In this document: positions 32,950 through 39,082 of the stretch, piece after piece
Layout of the letters: every line of letters starts with the position of its first letter
How positions within the stretch are numbered: position 1 is the first letter of the stretch
DNA from: Comamonadaceae bacterium
GTDB taxonomy: Bacteria > Pseudomonadota > Gammaproteobacteria > Burkholderiales > Burkholderiaceae_C
Assembly: GCA_947381325.1 (NCBI GenBank)
Contig: CANCUP010000008.1
Coordinates: forward strand, 1-39,082
Reading direction: 5' to 3'
DNA: 39,082 bases
The notes under the pieces: generated by a model
Seen by the model: the letters and a program-made list of their open reading frames with translations, nothing else
Told to the model about the DNA's origin: nothing
The model's database searches: none
Program-made: the position numbers and the translations under genes

Positions 32950-33840
32950 TCAGTGTTCAAAGCGGTAGAGCGCTTGGGGGTTGTCCACCAGCAGCGCTTG
33001 CACCAGCGCCGGCGTGGTGGCGATGCGCTGGATGGCGTCGGTCAACACGCCATCGTCGGGCACATGGGTGTGGTTGGGGTGCGGCCAGTCGCTGCCCCAC
33101 ACGCATTGCGTGGGGAAGGTGTCGACCAAATACTTGGCCAGCGCCACACCGTGCGGGTAGGGCGGTGAGGCCAGGGGCACCTTTTCGTCGATGCGGTCAA
33201 TGCCGCTGACCTTGACATGGAACATCGGCTTGTCCAGCAAGCGGCACAGTGCCTGAAAGTCGGCATGCTGCGCGCCGAGCGTGGCGTCGACACGGGCCAT
33301 GTGGTCAATCACCACCGGCACGGCCGATTTCGCCAGGCTAGGGCCCAGGGTGTGGACCAGGCTGCTTTCAAAATGCACTTGCAAGTGCATGTGACACTCG
33401 GCCAATCGATGGGTGAGTGCCAACAAGGCTTGGGGGTCGGCGCCGCCGCCCAAGTGCTTCATGAAGTTGAAGCGAACCCCCCGAAAGCCCAAGCTTGCCA
33501 AGCGTTGTAACTCGGGCAGGCCCACGTCCACGGGCACCAGAGCCACACCGAGGTAGCGACCGCCACCGGCTTGCAGGGTTTCTTCCACCGCCCGGTTGTC
33601 CATGCCGTGCACGGCGGATTGCACCACCACGCAGCGCTCAAACCCCAGGCGTTGGTGCCAGGCAAACAAGGCTTCTTTAGGGGCATCGGCTGGCACCTTC
33701 TGCAGCCCAGGTACATAGGGGAATCGGGCGGTCGGACCGAACACATGCACATGCGCGTCGCACGCGTGAGCAGGCAGTGGCCAACTCGGCTGAGACGGCG
33801 TGGTCATGTAGGTTTGAACAGGGGTAGGTGTGGGTGTCAT
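32950..33840 (-). CDS. Amidohydrolase-family hydrolase, 2-pyrone-4,6-dicarboxylate lactonase-like
   Basis: 296-residue TIM-barrel hydrolase of the LigI/amidohydrolase_2 group. Metal/catalytic signs: CDAHVHVFGP, VVIDHMARVD, FHVKVSGIDR and VWGSDWPHPNHTHV. LigI opens the lactone ring of 2-pyrone-4,6-dicarboxylate in the protocatechuate 4,5-cleavage pathway; relatives act on other lactones. ATG 33840 is used; ATG 33807 is an alternative. It is the first gene of the eight-gene minus-strand unit and divergent from the LysR gene. Confidence 0.87.
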   Translation of the reverse strand: MTPTPTPVQTYMTTPSQPSWPLPAHACDAHVHVFGPTARFPYVPGLQKVPADAPKEALFAWHQRLGFERCVVVQSAVHGMDNRAVEETLQAGGGRYLGVALVPVDVGLPELQRLASLGFRGVRFNFMKHLGGGADPQALLALTHRLAECHMHLQVHFESSLVHTLGPSLAKSAVPVVIDHMARVDATLGAQHADFQALCRLLDKPMFHVKVSGIDRIDEKVPLASPPYPHGVALAKYLVDTFPTQCVWGSDWPHPNHTHVPDDGVLTDAIQRIATTPALVQALLVDNPQALYRFEH

Positions 33841-33948
33841 GGTGGGTGCAATTTTGGGTGCAATCGCCCTCCTAGAATTGACCTTTTAAAAATATCAGCT
33901 ATGAGTTAAAAGCATGGCTCAAACCAACGACCCAAAGGATGTGCCCGC
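33841..33948. promoter_or_regulatory. Divergent promoter region of the catabolic operon and LysR gene
   Basis: Contains TTTTAA (33884-33889) and TTAAAA (33906-33911) as an interrupted dyad around ATATCAGCTATGAG, and a 12-base-period direct repeat of GGGTGCAAT (33844-33852, 33856-33864). The AT-rich dyad is the best candidate for a LysR-type site (T-N11-A family), but no single motif is compelling. Confidence 0.4.
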
Positions 33949-34839
33949 ATGAACTTGCAACGCTTGGAATACTTTGTGGCGGTCATCGATGCGGGCAGTT
34001 TGAGCCGGGCGGCAGCGATTTTGGACATGTCACAACCGGCGCTCAGCCGACAAATTGCGCTGCTCGAAGAAGAAACCGGACACCGCTTGTTGACCCGCCA
34101 CGGCCGTGGTGTGGAGGCGACCGAGACGGGCTTGGCCTTGATGGGCCACGCACGCGGTTTGTTTGAAGGCGTGGCGCGTGCCAAGGCCGACATGCGCGAG
34201 CGCCACAAAAGCCCACGTGGGCGCTTGACGATTGGCTTGCCCCCACGCGTGGCACACACCATGACCACCGACCTGGTGCAGAGCTTTCGCCAGCAATTCC
34301 CCGATGCCTCGATCAGCATCGCCGAAGGCTTGAGCGTGCCCTTGCGTGAGTGGTTGATGGCCGGGCGGCTTGATTTGGCGGTTTTGTTTGACCCGCCCAC
34401 CTCGCCCCAATTGACGCTGGAGACCTTGGTGCGGGAGGACCTGGTGTTGATCTCTTCGCACGCGCTGCCTGCGCGCATCAAACTGGCCGACGTGGGGCAC
34501 TACGAGTTGGTGTTGCCCAGCGGCCCACACGCCTTGCGCCAGTTGCTCGAAGACGCGGTGCAGCCGCGCGGCGTGATGTTGCGGGTGGTGGCCGAGGTGG
34601 ACTCGATCCAAACCGTGTTGCCCCTGGTGGCGCGTGGCGTGGCCAACACGGTGCTGCCCGTGAGCGCTCTGAAATCGTGGCCCTTGGGTACACCGCCGCA
34701 TGTGGCCCAGATCACCTCACCCCAAATTCGCAACCGCTTCACGCTGGCGGTGCCCAAGGCGCGGCCGTCTACCCAGCTCACACGTTATGGGCTGGAGCTG
34801 CTGCGCCGTTTGGTGCAGCAGCATTACGGTTCCCACTAG
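33949..34839 (+). CDS. LysR-family transcriptional regulator
   Basis: 296-residue LTTR. The N-terminal winged HTH reads LEYFVAVIDAGSLSRAAAIL, then MSQPALSRQIALLEEETG. The C-terminal inducer-binding domain starts about residue 90 (GRLTIGLPPRVAHTMT). It is divergent from the PDC-lactonase-like gene, the classic arrangement for an LTTR that activates the adjacent operon with a pathway intermediate as coinducer. Its 3' end overlaps the converging Rieske oxygenase gene by four bases. Confidence 0.92.
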   Translation: MNLQRLEYFVAVIDAGSLSRAAAILDMSQPALSRQIALLEEETGHRLLTRHGRGVEATETGLALMGHARGLFEGVARAKADMRERHKSPRGRLTIGLPPRVAHTMTTDLVQSFRQQFPDASISIAEGLSVPLREWLMAGRLDLAVLFDPPTSPQLTLETLVREDLVLISSHALPARIKLADVGHYELVLPSGPHALRQLLEDAVQPRGVMLRVVAEVDSIQTVLPLVARGVANTVLPVSALKSWPLGTPPHVAQITSPQIRNRFTLAVPKARPSTQLTRYGLELLRRLVQQHYGSH

Positions 34840-35906
34840 GCTCTGGACTGGTTGGCCAGCAGGCGCTCCACCACGCGCTTGGCCCGGTTGGGGCCGACAT
34901 CCACATGGATGTCGAGTTGCGGTGGATGGCCAAAGCGTTGTTGGTTTTGCCATTGCGCTTCGATGATGACTTTGTCTTCTAAAAAGGTGGCGGCGGTTTG
35001 CTGGACCACCAGATCGACGATGTTGTCTTTGTCGGGGTGTGGGTTGGTGGCGATGGTCCAGAAATAATGCGTGGTGGTGTCGGTCTCTGGCGTCACGCCG
35101 TGCAAGCCACGCATGTGAAAGCCTTCGCGCTGGGGGTCGTCGTAGCTGCCCGAGCCGACCTCCATCGCGCCGGTCCAGATCAGCTCATGGGTGACATGAA
35201 ACGCCACCTCTTGCCAACGGTCCACACGTCCGCTGAATGGCCAGGCTGCGGTGTAGGTGGGTGGCGGCTCTGAGTTGGGCATCAAGCGGGTGACTTTGAC
35301 CACATCGCCTTCTTGGCTCACGGTCAACTTGGCATTCATGTGGATGGCAGGATTGCCACCAATGGTTTTGGTGTGCACATAACCCAGGTGGCTCAAGTCC
35401 AGCAGGTTTTCGTGGATCAACATGTAGGGCGCATCGTAGTGGTAGCAGTCGCCGCCAAATTTGTAGTTGGGGTCGCTGTGCACCGGGTAGGCGGGTGGTT
35501 CATCTTGGGGGCTGGCATCGGGCGTGTCACCCACCCACACCCAAAGAATTTGGTCTCTCTCGCGCAAGGGGTAAGACACCACTTTGGCCTTGGCCGGAAT
35601 TTTGTCTTGACCTGGAATTTCGACGCACGTGCCTTCGTGCGAATACAACAGCCCGTGGTAGCCGCAGCGCAAGCCGCGCCCCTCGATCTTGCCGCACGAC
35701 AGCGGCAAGTCTTTGTGGCAGCAGCGGTCTTGCAGCGCAGCGACTTGGCCGTCTGGTGTGCGAAACAACACCATGGCCTGGCCCAACAGGGTACGGGCCA
35801 CGGGCTGGTCTTTCAGTTCCCAAGAAAAACCAGCGATCCACCACCGGTTCAGGGGAAAGGTTCTGCTCTGCCGTGTCAGATGAACCGGTTGTGAGGGGGC
35901 ATTCAT
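34836..35906 (-). CDS. Rieske non-haem iron oxygenase, VanA-like alpha subunit
   Basis: 356-residue oxygenase component. Rieske [2Fe-2S] ligands are Cys62-x-His64 (CCH) and Cys81-GY-His84. The mononuclear iron motif is Asp170-LSHLGYVH, with His173 and His178. The length and the sequence around LLDLSHLGYVHTKTIGGN fit the vanillate O-demethylase/phthalate-type group, which dealkylates or hydroxylates aromatic acids. No reductase (VanB-like) gene is in the window, so electrons must come from a partner encoded elsewhere. It is 17 bases downstream of the LivK-type receptor gene, probably cotranscribed. Confidence 0.92.
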   Translation of the reverse strand: MNAPSQPVHLTRQSRTFPLNRWWIAGFSWELKDQPVARTLLGQAMVLFRTPDGQVAALQDRCCHKDLPLSCGKIEGRGLRCGYHGLLYSHEGTCVEIPGQDKIPAKAKVVSYPLRERDQILWVWVGDTPDASPQDEPPAYPVHSDPNYKFGGDCYHYDAPYMLIHENLLDLSHLGYVHTKTIGGNPAIHMNAKLTVSQEGDVVKVTRLMPNSEPPPTYTAAWPFSGRVDRWQEVAFHVTHELIWTGAMEVGSGSYDDPQREGFHMRGLHGVTPETDTTTHYFWTIATNPHPDKDNIVDLVVQQTAATFLEDKVIIEAQWQNQQRFGHPPQLDIHVDVGPNRAKRVVERLLANQSRA

Positions 35907-35923
35907 GGTGTGTTCACTTCAAC

Positions 35924-37093
35924 TCAAGGGGTCACGGCTTTGACGGTGTCGATTTCGGTGTTCCAGAGTTGTCCGTTTTTACGCTCAACTTTTCGGATGT
36001 ACACGTCTTGCACGATGTCGCGTGTTTGTGCGCTGATTTGGATCGGGCCACGTGGGCTCTCAAAACTCAGGCCCTTCATGGCATCGACCAAGTCCATGCC
36101 TTTGCCTTGGCCCTTGGTGGCCTTGAGCGCGGTGTAGATGGCATGCATGCCGTCGTAGCCGCCCACGGCCATGAAGTTGGGGCGCATGCCGTTGTTGGCT
36201 TTGCCAAACGCAGCGACAAATTTTTTGTTCAAGGCCGAGTCATGCGATGCCGAGTAGTGGAACGAGGTCACCACACCCAGCGCGGCGTCACCCATGTCGT
36301 TCAAGGTGTCGTCGTCGGTCACACCCCCATCGCCAATCAGCTTGACGCCGGCTTTGTCCAAGCCACGCTCCGTGAACTGCTTCATCAAACTCACTGCTGG
36401 GCCGGAGGGGATGAACACAAACAAAGCGTCGGGTTTTTCGTCGCGAATTTTTTGCAGATAGGGCGCGAAGTCGGGGTTGCGCATGGGCACGCGGATTTCG
36501 CCCACCACTTTGCCCCCATCACGCTCGACGTGTTCTTTGAAGGTTTTCTCGGCGTCAATGCCGGGGCCGTAGTCGGAGACCATGGTCATCACACGGCCAA
36601 TTTTTTGACGCTTGACCCATTCGGCCATGGTGCCCGCGGACTGCGACAAGGTGTAGCTGGTGCGCACCAGGTAGGGCGAGGTGGCCACGATGCCGGTGGT
36701 GGCCGCTGCCATGATCACGGCTGGGGTTTTGCCTTGCGTGGCAATGGGGCCCACAGCCAGTGCAGAGGGCGTGATGCCAAAGCCTGCCAGCACATCGACC
36801 TTGTCGTTGACCACCAGCTCTTGGGCGATGCGCTTCGATTGGTCGGGCACACCGCCGTCGTCGCGCAAGATGACCTCGATTTTGCGTCCCGCCACCTCAC
36901 TGCCGTTGTCGGCCATGTAGAGCTTCACGGCGGCATCGATTTGTCGACCCGTGGATGCAAAGGGACCCGTCATGGGCAAGATCAAACCCACCTTGAAAGT
37001 GGGCGCTTGTGCAAACGCCAAGCTGGGCAGGCAGGCAGCGGCACAGGCCAGTTGAACCAAGAGGGCGCGTTTGGAGAGTCGGCGGTGGGTCAC
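35924..37093 (-). CDS. Branched-chain amino acid/aromatic-type ABC transporter receptor (LivK-like)
   Basis: 389-residue type I periplasmic binding protein. Signal peptide to about residue 29 (AFA-QAPTF), then VGLILPMTGPFASTGRQ and PAVIMAAATTGIV. The start is GTG 37093. Receptors of this type in catabolic clusters often bind aromatic acids rather than Leu/Ile/Val. No LivHMGF genes accompany it. Cotranscription with the Rieske oxygenase gene suggests it captures the oxygenase substrate. Confidence 0.9.
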   Translation of the reverse strand: MTHRRLSKRALLVQLACAAACLPSLAFAQAPTFKVGLILPMTGPFASTGRQIDAAVKLYMADNGSEVAGRKIEVILRDDGGVPDQSKRIAQELVVNDKVDVLAGFGITPSALAVGPIATQGKTPAVIMAAATTGIVATSPYLVRTSYTLSQSAGTMAEWVKRQKIGRVMTMVSDYGPGIDAEKTFKEHVERDGGKVVGEIRVPMRNPDFAPYLQKIRDEKPDALFVFIPSGPAVSLMKQFTERGLDKAGVKLIGDGGVTDDDTLNDMGDAALGVVTSFHYSASHDSALNKKFVAAFGKANNGMRPNFMAVGGYDGMHAIYTALKATKGQGKGMDLVDAMKGLSFESPRGPIQISAQTRDIVQDVYIRKVERKNGQLWNTEIDTVKAVTP

Positions 37094-37102
37094 GGAGGTC
37101 TT

Positions 37103-37120
37103 CCTTCAGTATGCTGAAGG
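37103..37120. promoter_or_regulatory. MarR-type palindromic operator candidate
   Basis: CCTTCAG-TATG-CTGAAGG, perfect 7-bp arms, ten bases upstream of the LivK-type GTG and between that gene and the divergent MarR regulator. A TTTCATGG repeat follows at 37121-37139. Its size and position fit a MarR dimer site controlling both genes. Confidence 0.65.
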
Positions 37121-37194
37121 TTTCATGGTATTTCATGGGTTTATCCATCCGTGCACGGAAATACCCTAATGCCTTGCCCCAAAATACAGGCCTC

Positions 37195-37716
37195 ATGAAA
37201 AAAACCGCCCGTCCACGCCAGTCGGTGTCTGCCGATCTTTACGACCAGCCCGGACACCTGATGCGTCGTGCCCACCAGATCACGGTGAGCATGTTCCAAG
37301 AAGAGGTGGGCGAGGTGGTCAGCCCCAAAGAGTTCGCGATTTTGCGCATGATCCATGAAACCCCCGACGTTGACCAAGTGCGCTTGGCGCGCTTGATCGG
37401 GATTGACACCTCGTCGGCTGCATTGACTGCGGCCAAGCTGGAAAAGCGCGGTCTGATTGCGCGCACGGTCTCAACCCTGGACCGACGCTTGCTGAGTTTG
37501 CGGCTGACCCCAGAGGGGGAGCAGCTGTTGGATGACACAGTCAACGGTGTTTACCGCATGCGCGAGAAGTTGCTCTCGCCTTTGACCGAGTCCGAGCAAA
37601 AAGTCTTCATGCGCTTGCTGCGCAAATTTGTCCACCTGCACAACGACGAGAGCCGTGCGCCACTTTGGACGCAGGTGGACGCAGCCCAGCCGGGCAAGCG
37701 CAAGCCGAAGGCCTGA
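37195..37716 (+). CDS. MarR-family transcriptional regulator
   Basis: 173-residue winged-helix regulator. The HTH is LARLIGIDTSSAALTAAKLEKRGL and the wing STLDRRLLSLRLTPEG, read in pieces as IDTSSAALTAAKLEKRG and DRRLLSLRLTPEG. ATG 37195 (MKKTARPRQ) is chosen since upstream in-frame codons are not family-like. Divergent from the receptor-Rieske pair with an 18-bp palindrome between, so it is probably their ligand-responsive repressor. C-terminal tail is Lys/Arg/Pro-rich. Confidence 0.9.
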   Translation: MKKTARPRQSVSADLYDQPGHLMRRAHQITVSMFQEEVGEVVSPKEFAILRMIHETPDVDQVRLARLIGIDTSSAALTAAKLEKRGLIARTVSTLDRRLLSLRLTPEGEQLLDDTVNGVYRMREKLLSPLTESEQKVFMRLLRKFVHLHNDESRAPLWTQVDAAQPGKRKPKA

Positions 37717-37781
37717 CTTTCTGCGCTTGGGGCCAGCTCAGTTCAGTTCACGTCAACTTAGCGCCCAGCGCGGGGTGTGGG

Positions 37782-38381
37782 CTAGGGCAAGCTGGCCGAA
37801 TACACCGCCATGGCCTCGATCTCTTCGTCGGTCAAACTGCGTGCTGCACTGCCCATGGTGCCGTCCATGTCGGCACGTGCGCCAGAGCGCAGGTTGCGCA
37901 GCTGAGCGGTGAAGTACTCGCTGGATTGCCCGGACAAGCGCGGCACATGTTTTTGGCCTTGCAGTTGGGCGCCGTGACACGACGAGCAGAACTGCTGCTG
38001 TGCAATGACTTGGCCTTTGGCGATCTTGGCGGCGTCACCGCCGGTTTGTGCAGGTGGCGCCGGCAGTGTGGCGTAGTGGGCTGCGATGTCGCGCATGTCG
38101 GCATCGCTCAGGTTGGCCACGGTCACTTCCATGCCGCCACCTTTGCGCCGCTGCTCACGAAACTGCAGCAGTTGGTAGAACACCGACAGCGCGGGCTGCG
38201 CTGCCAAATGCGGCATGCCTGGAATGGCAGACACGCCTTGTTCACCGTGACACGCCACGCACACCTGCGCCTTGGCTTTGCCCGCCACCGCATCGGGGGC
38301 GGCCCAGGTCAGCGGTGTGCTGAGCGCCAACGTAAAAAAGGCCATTCCTTGAATGGCCTTAGAGAGCTTTAGAAAGCTCAT
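37782..38381 (-). CDS. Di-haem cytochrome c, c4-like
   Basis: 199-residue periplasmic cytochrome with a signal peptide ending near residue 28 (TWA-APD). Haem sites are CVACH (41-45) and CSSCH (132-136); each half has the c4-type wording (MPHLAAQ, VPRLSGQ). Its ATG overlaps the stop of the upstream dehydrogenase-like gene (ATGA). It likely passes electrons from that dehydrogenase to a terminal oxidase. A hairpin followed by a T-run lies inside its signal-peptide codons. Confidence 0.9.
   Translation of the reverse strand: MSFLKLSKAIQGMAFFTLALSTPLTWAAPDAVAGKAKAQVCVACHGEQGVSAIPGMPHLAAQPALSVFYQLLQFREQRRKGGGMEVTVANLSDADMRDIAAHYATLPAPPAQTGGDAAKIAKGQVIAQQQFCSSCHGAQLQGQKHVPRLSGQSSEYFTAQLRNLRSGARADMDGTMGSAARSLTDEEIEAMAVYSASLP
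38334..38360 (-). terminator. Terminator-like hairpin inside the cytochrome c gene
   Basis: On the minus strand AAGGCCATTC-AAG-GAATGGCCTT (38360-38338, perfect 10-bp arms) is followed by a run of T (to 38334). It encodes residues of the signal peptide and lies just after the dehydrogenase stop codon, so it could reduce cytochrome expression relative to the upstream gene. Confidence 0.5.
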
Positions 38382-39082
38382 TTGGCGTAGGTCACGCGAA
38401 AGATCGCGCCGGCCACGTCGTCAGACACCAGCAGAGAGCCGTCTTTCAAGACATGCACGTCTGCAGGGCGGCCAAAGTAGTCTTCGCCTGTGGCCCAGCC
38501 AGAGATGAAGACTTCTTTTTTGGTCACGTTGCCTTTGGCATCGAGCGCCACGCGCACCACGTCGTAGCCGGTTTTCTTGGTGCGGTTCCAAGAGCCATGC
38601 TCAGCGATGAAGATGTTGTTCTTGTACTCGGCAGGAAACTGCTTGCCGGTGTAGAAACGCATGCCCAATGCGGCCACGTGGGGGCCAATCTTCAAGACAG
38701 GCTTGTCGAACTCGTCGCAGCTGCGGCCTTTGCCGAAATCAATATCCAACAAGTCGCCTTGGTGGCAGAAGGGGTAGCCAAAGTTCATGCCCTTGCGGGT
38801 GAGGCGGTGCAGGGTGTCGTTGGGCAGATCGTCGTTCACCCAGTCACGGCCGTTGTTGGTGAACCAGAGTTCTTTGGTGACGGGGTGAAAGTCCATGCCC
38901 ACGCTGTTGCGCACACCGTGTGCCACGGTTTCGAGGATGTTGGTCTTGAGGTTCAAGCGCACGATGGTGGCGTGTGTGACCGGTTGCACCACGATGTTGG
39001 CGGGTGTGCCGATTTGGAAATACAGGTAGTTGCCGTCTGGGCTCAACTTCATGAACTTCCAGCCGTGGGCTTCGTCTTTGGG
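38378..39082 (-). CDS. Sorbosone/glucose dehydrogenase-like beta-propeller (5' end outside window)
   Basis: At least 234 residues of a PQQ-type sugar dehydrogenase (GSDH/L-sorbosone dehydrogenase family). The frame stays open beyond the first visible Met (39052) to the window edge (reading PKDEAHGWKF before it), so the gene is truncated. Family-like segments are GVRNSVGMDFHPVTKELWFTNNGRD (here GMDFHPVTKELWFTNN), NFGYPFC, FIAEHGSWNR and GRPADVHVLKDGSLLVSDD. It acts in the periplasm and presumably donates electrons to the coupled c4-like cytochrome. The sugar substrate is unknown. Confidence 0.85.
   Translation of the reverse strand, partial: PKDEAHGWKFMKLSPDGNYLYFQIGTPANIVVQPVTHATIVRLNLKTNILETVAHGVRNSVGMDFHPVTKELWFTNNGRDWVNDDLPNDTLHRLTRKGMNFGYPFCHQGDLLDIDFGKGRSCDEFDKPVLKIGPHVAALGMRFYTGKQFPAEYKNNIFIAEHGSWNRTKKTGYDVVRVALDAKGNVTKKEVFISGWATGEDYFGRPADVHVLKDGSLLVSDDVAGAIFRVTYAK

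Noticed and set aside
33844-33864. Direct repeat of GGGTGCAAT as a separate regulatory element.
   Set aside because: The repeat overlaps the region just before the hydrolase start and may be chance; it is mentioned only within the intergenic feature.
35495-37117. A 540-codon open frame on the plus strand opposite the Rieske and LivK-type genes.
   Set aside because: It has no recognisable domain, His/Gly/Val-rich composition typical of antisense translation of GC-rich genes, and both genes beneath it show complete active-site or family motifs.
1-39082. CRISPR arrays, tRNA or rRNA genes.
   Set aside because: No regularly spaced repeats and no recognisable tRNA or rRNA sequence were seen in any part of the window.

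Overview
The window looks like chromosomal DNA of a freshwater-type betaproteobacterium of the Burkholderiales, most likely family Comamonadaceae. The indications are moderately high GC, dense coding, two Bug-type solute receptors, and whole-protein resemblance of most genes to that family. This placement is an inference from gene content; there is no rRNA or tRNA gene in the window to anchor it. I see no transposase, integrase, phage gene or CRISPR array.

Region 1-4974: the 3' part of an ArsR-type regulator with a BigR/SqrR-like cysteine pair, translationally coupled to an RND efflux adaptor and pump, followed by a small DUF2892 membrane protein. Region 5010-7086: a MenA-like prenyltransferase with a degenerate active site, and a periplasmic sulfate-binding protein gene broken by a single-base frameshift. 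Region 7092-14984: an Aap/general L-amino-acid ABC transporter (J, Q, M, P) whose receptor gene aapJ is separated from aapQMP by a 4-kb block. That block holds a BLUF blue-light sensor, a Crp/Fnr regulator, DUF4395, an HMA domain protein, OsmC, a rhodanese remnant and an ETHE1-like persulfide dioxygenase.

Region 15092-20815: a beta-propeller lipoprotein, a Nit-family amidase, an RBBP9-like hydrolase coupled to the sulfate permease genes cysTWA, and a clear terminator. Region 20804-25087: a second BigR-like regulator heads an operon with two YeeE/YedE (PmpA/PmpB) sulfur transport half-proteins and a dienelactone-hydrolase-like protein. A methyltransferase and an MFS transporter run divergently from a shared dyad-rich promoter, and a second DUF2892 protein follows. 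Sulfur and persulfide handling is therefore the dominant theme of the first 25 kb: two thiol-sensing repressors, a persulfide dioxygenase, OsmC, YeeE/YedE transporters and sulfate uptake.

Region 25288-27205: a Tat-exported metal-dependent amidohydrolase and a toxin-first type II toxin-antitoxin pair with a perfect palindromic operator and its own terminator. Region 27210-37716: an uncharacterised catabolic locus. Eight minus-strand genes (PDC-hydrolase-like amidohydrolase, SDR, Bug receptor, two carboxymuconolactone-decarboxylase-like proteins, a small alpha/beta-barrel protein, a second Bug receptor and a beta-decarboxylating dehydrogenase) sit opposite a LysR regulator. A Rieske oxygenase, a LivK-type receptor and a divergent MarR regulator lie beyond it. 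The set suggests uptake and ring oxidation of an unidentified aromatic or cyclic acid. Region 37782-39082: a di-haem cytochrome c4-like protein coupled to the 3' part of a sorbosone/glucose dehydrogenase-like gene that runs off the window.
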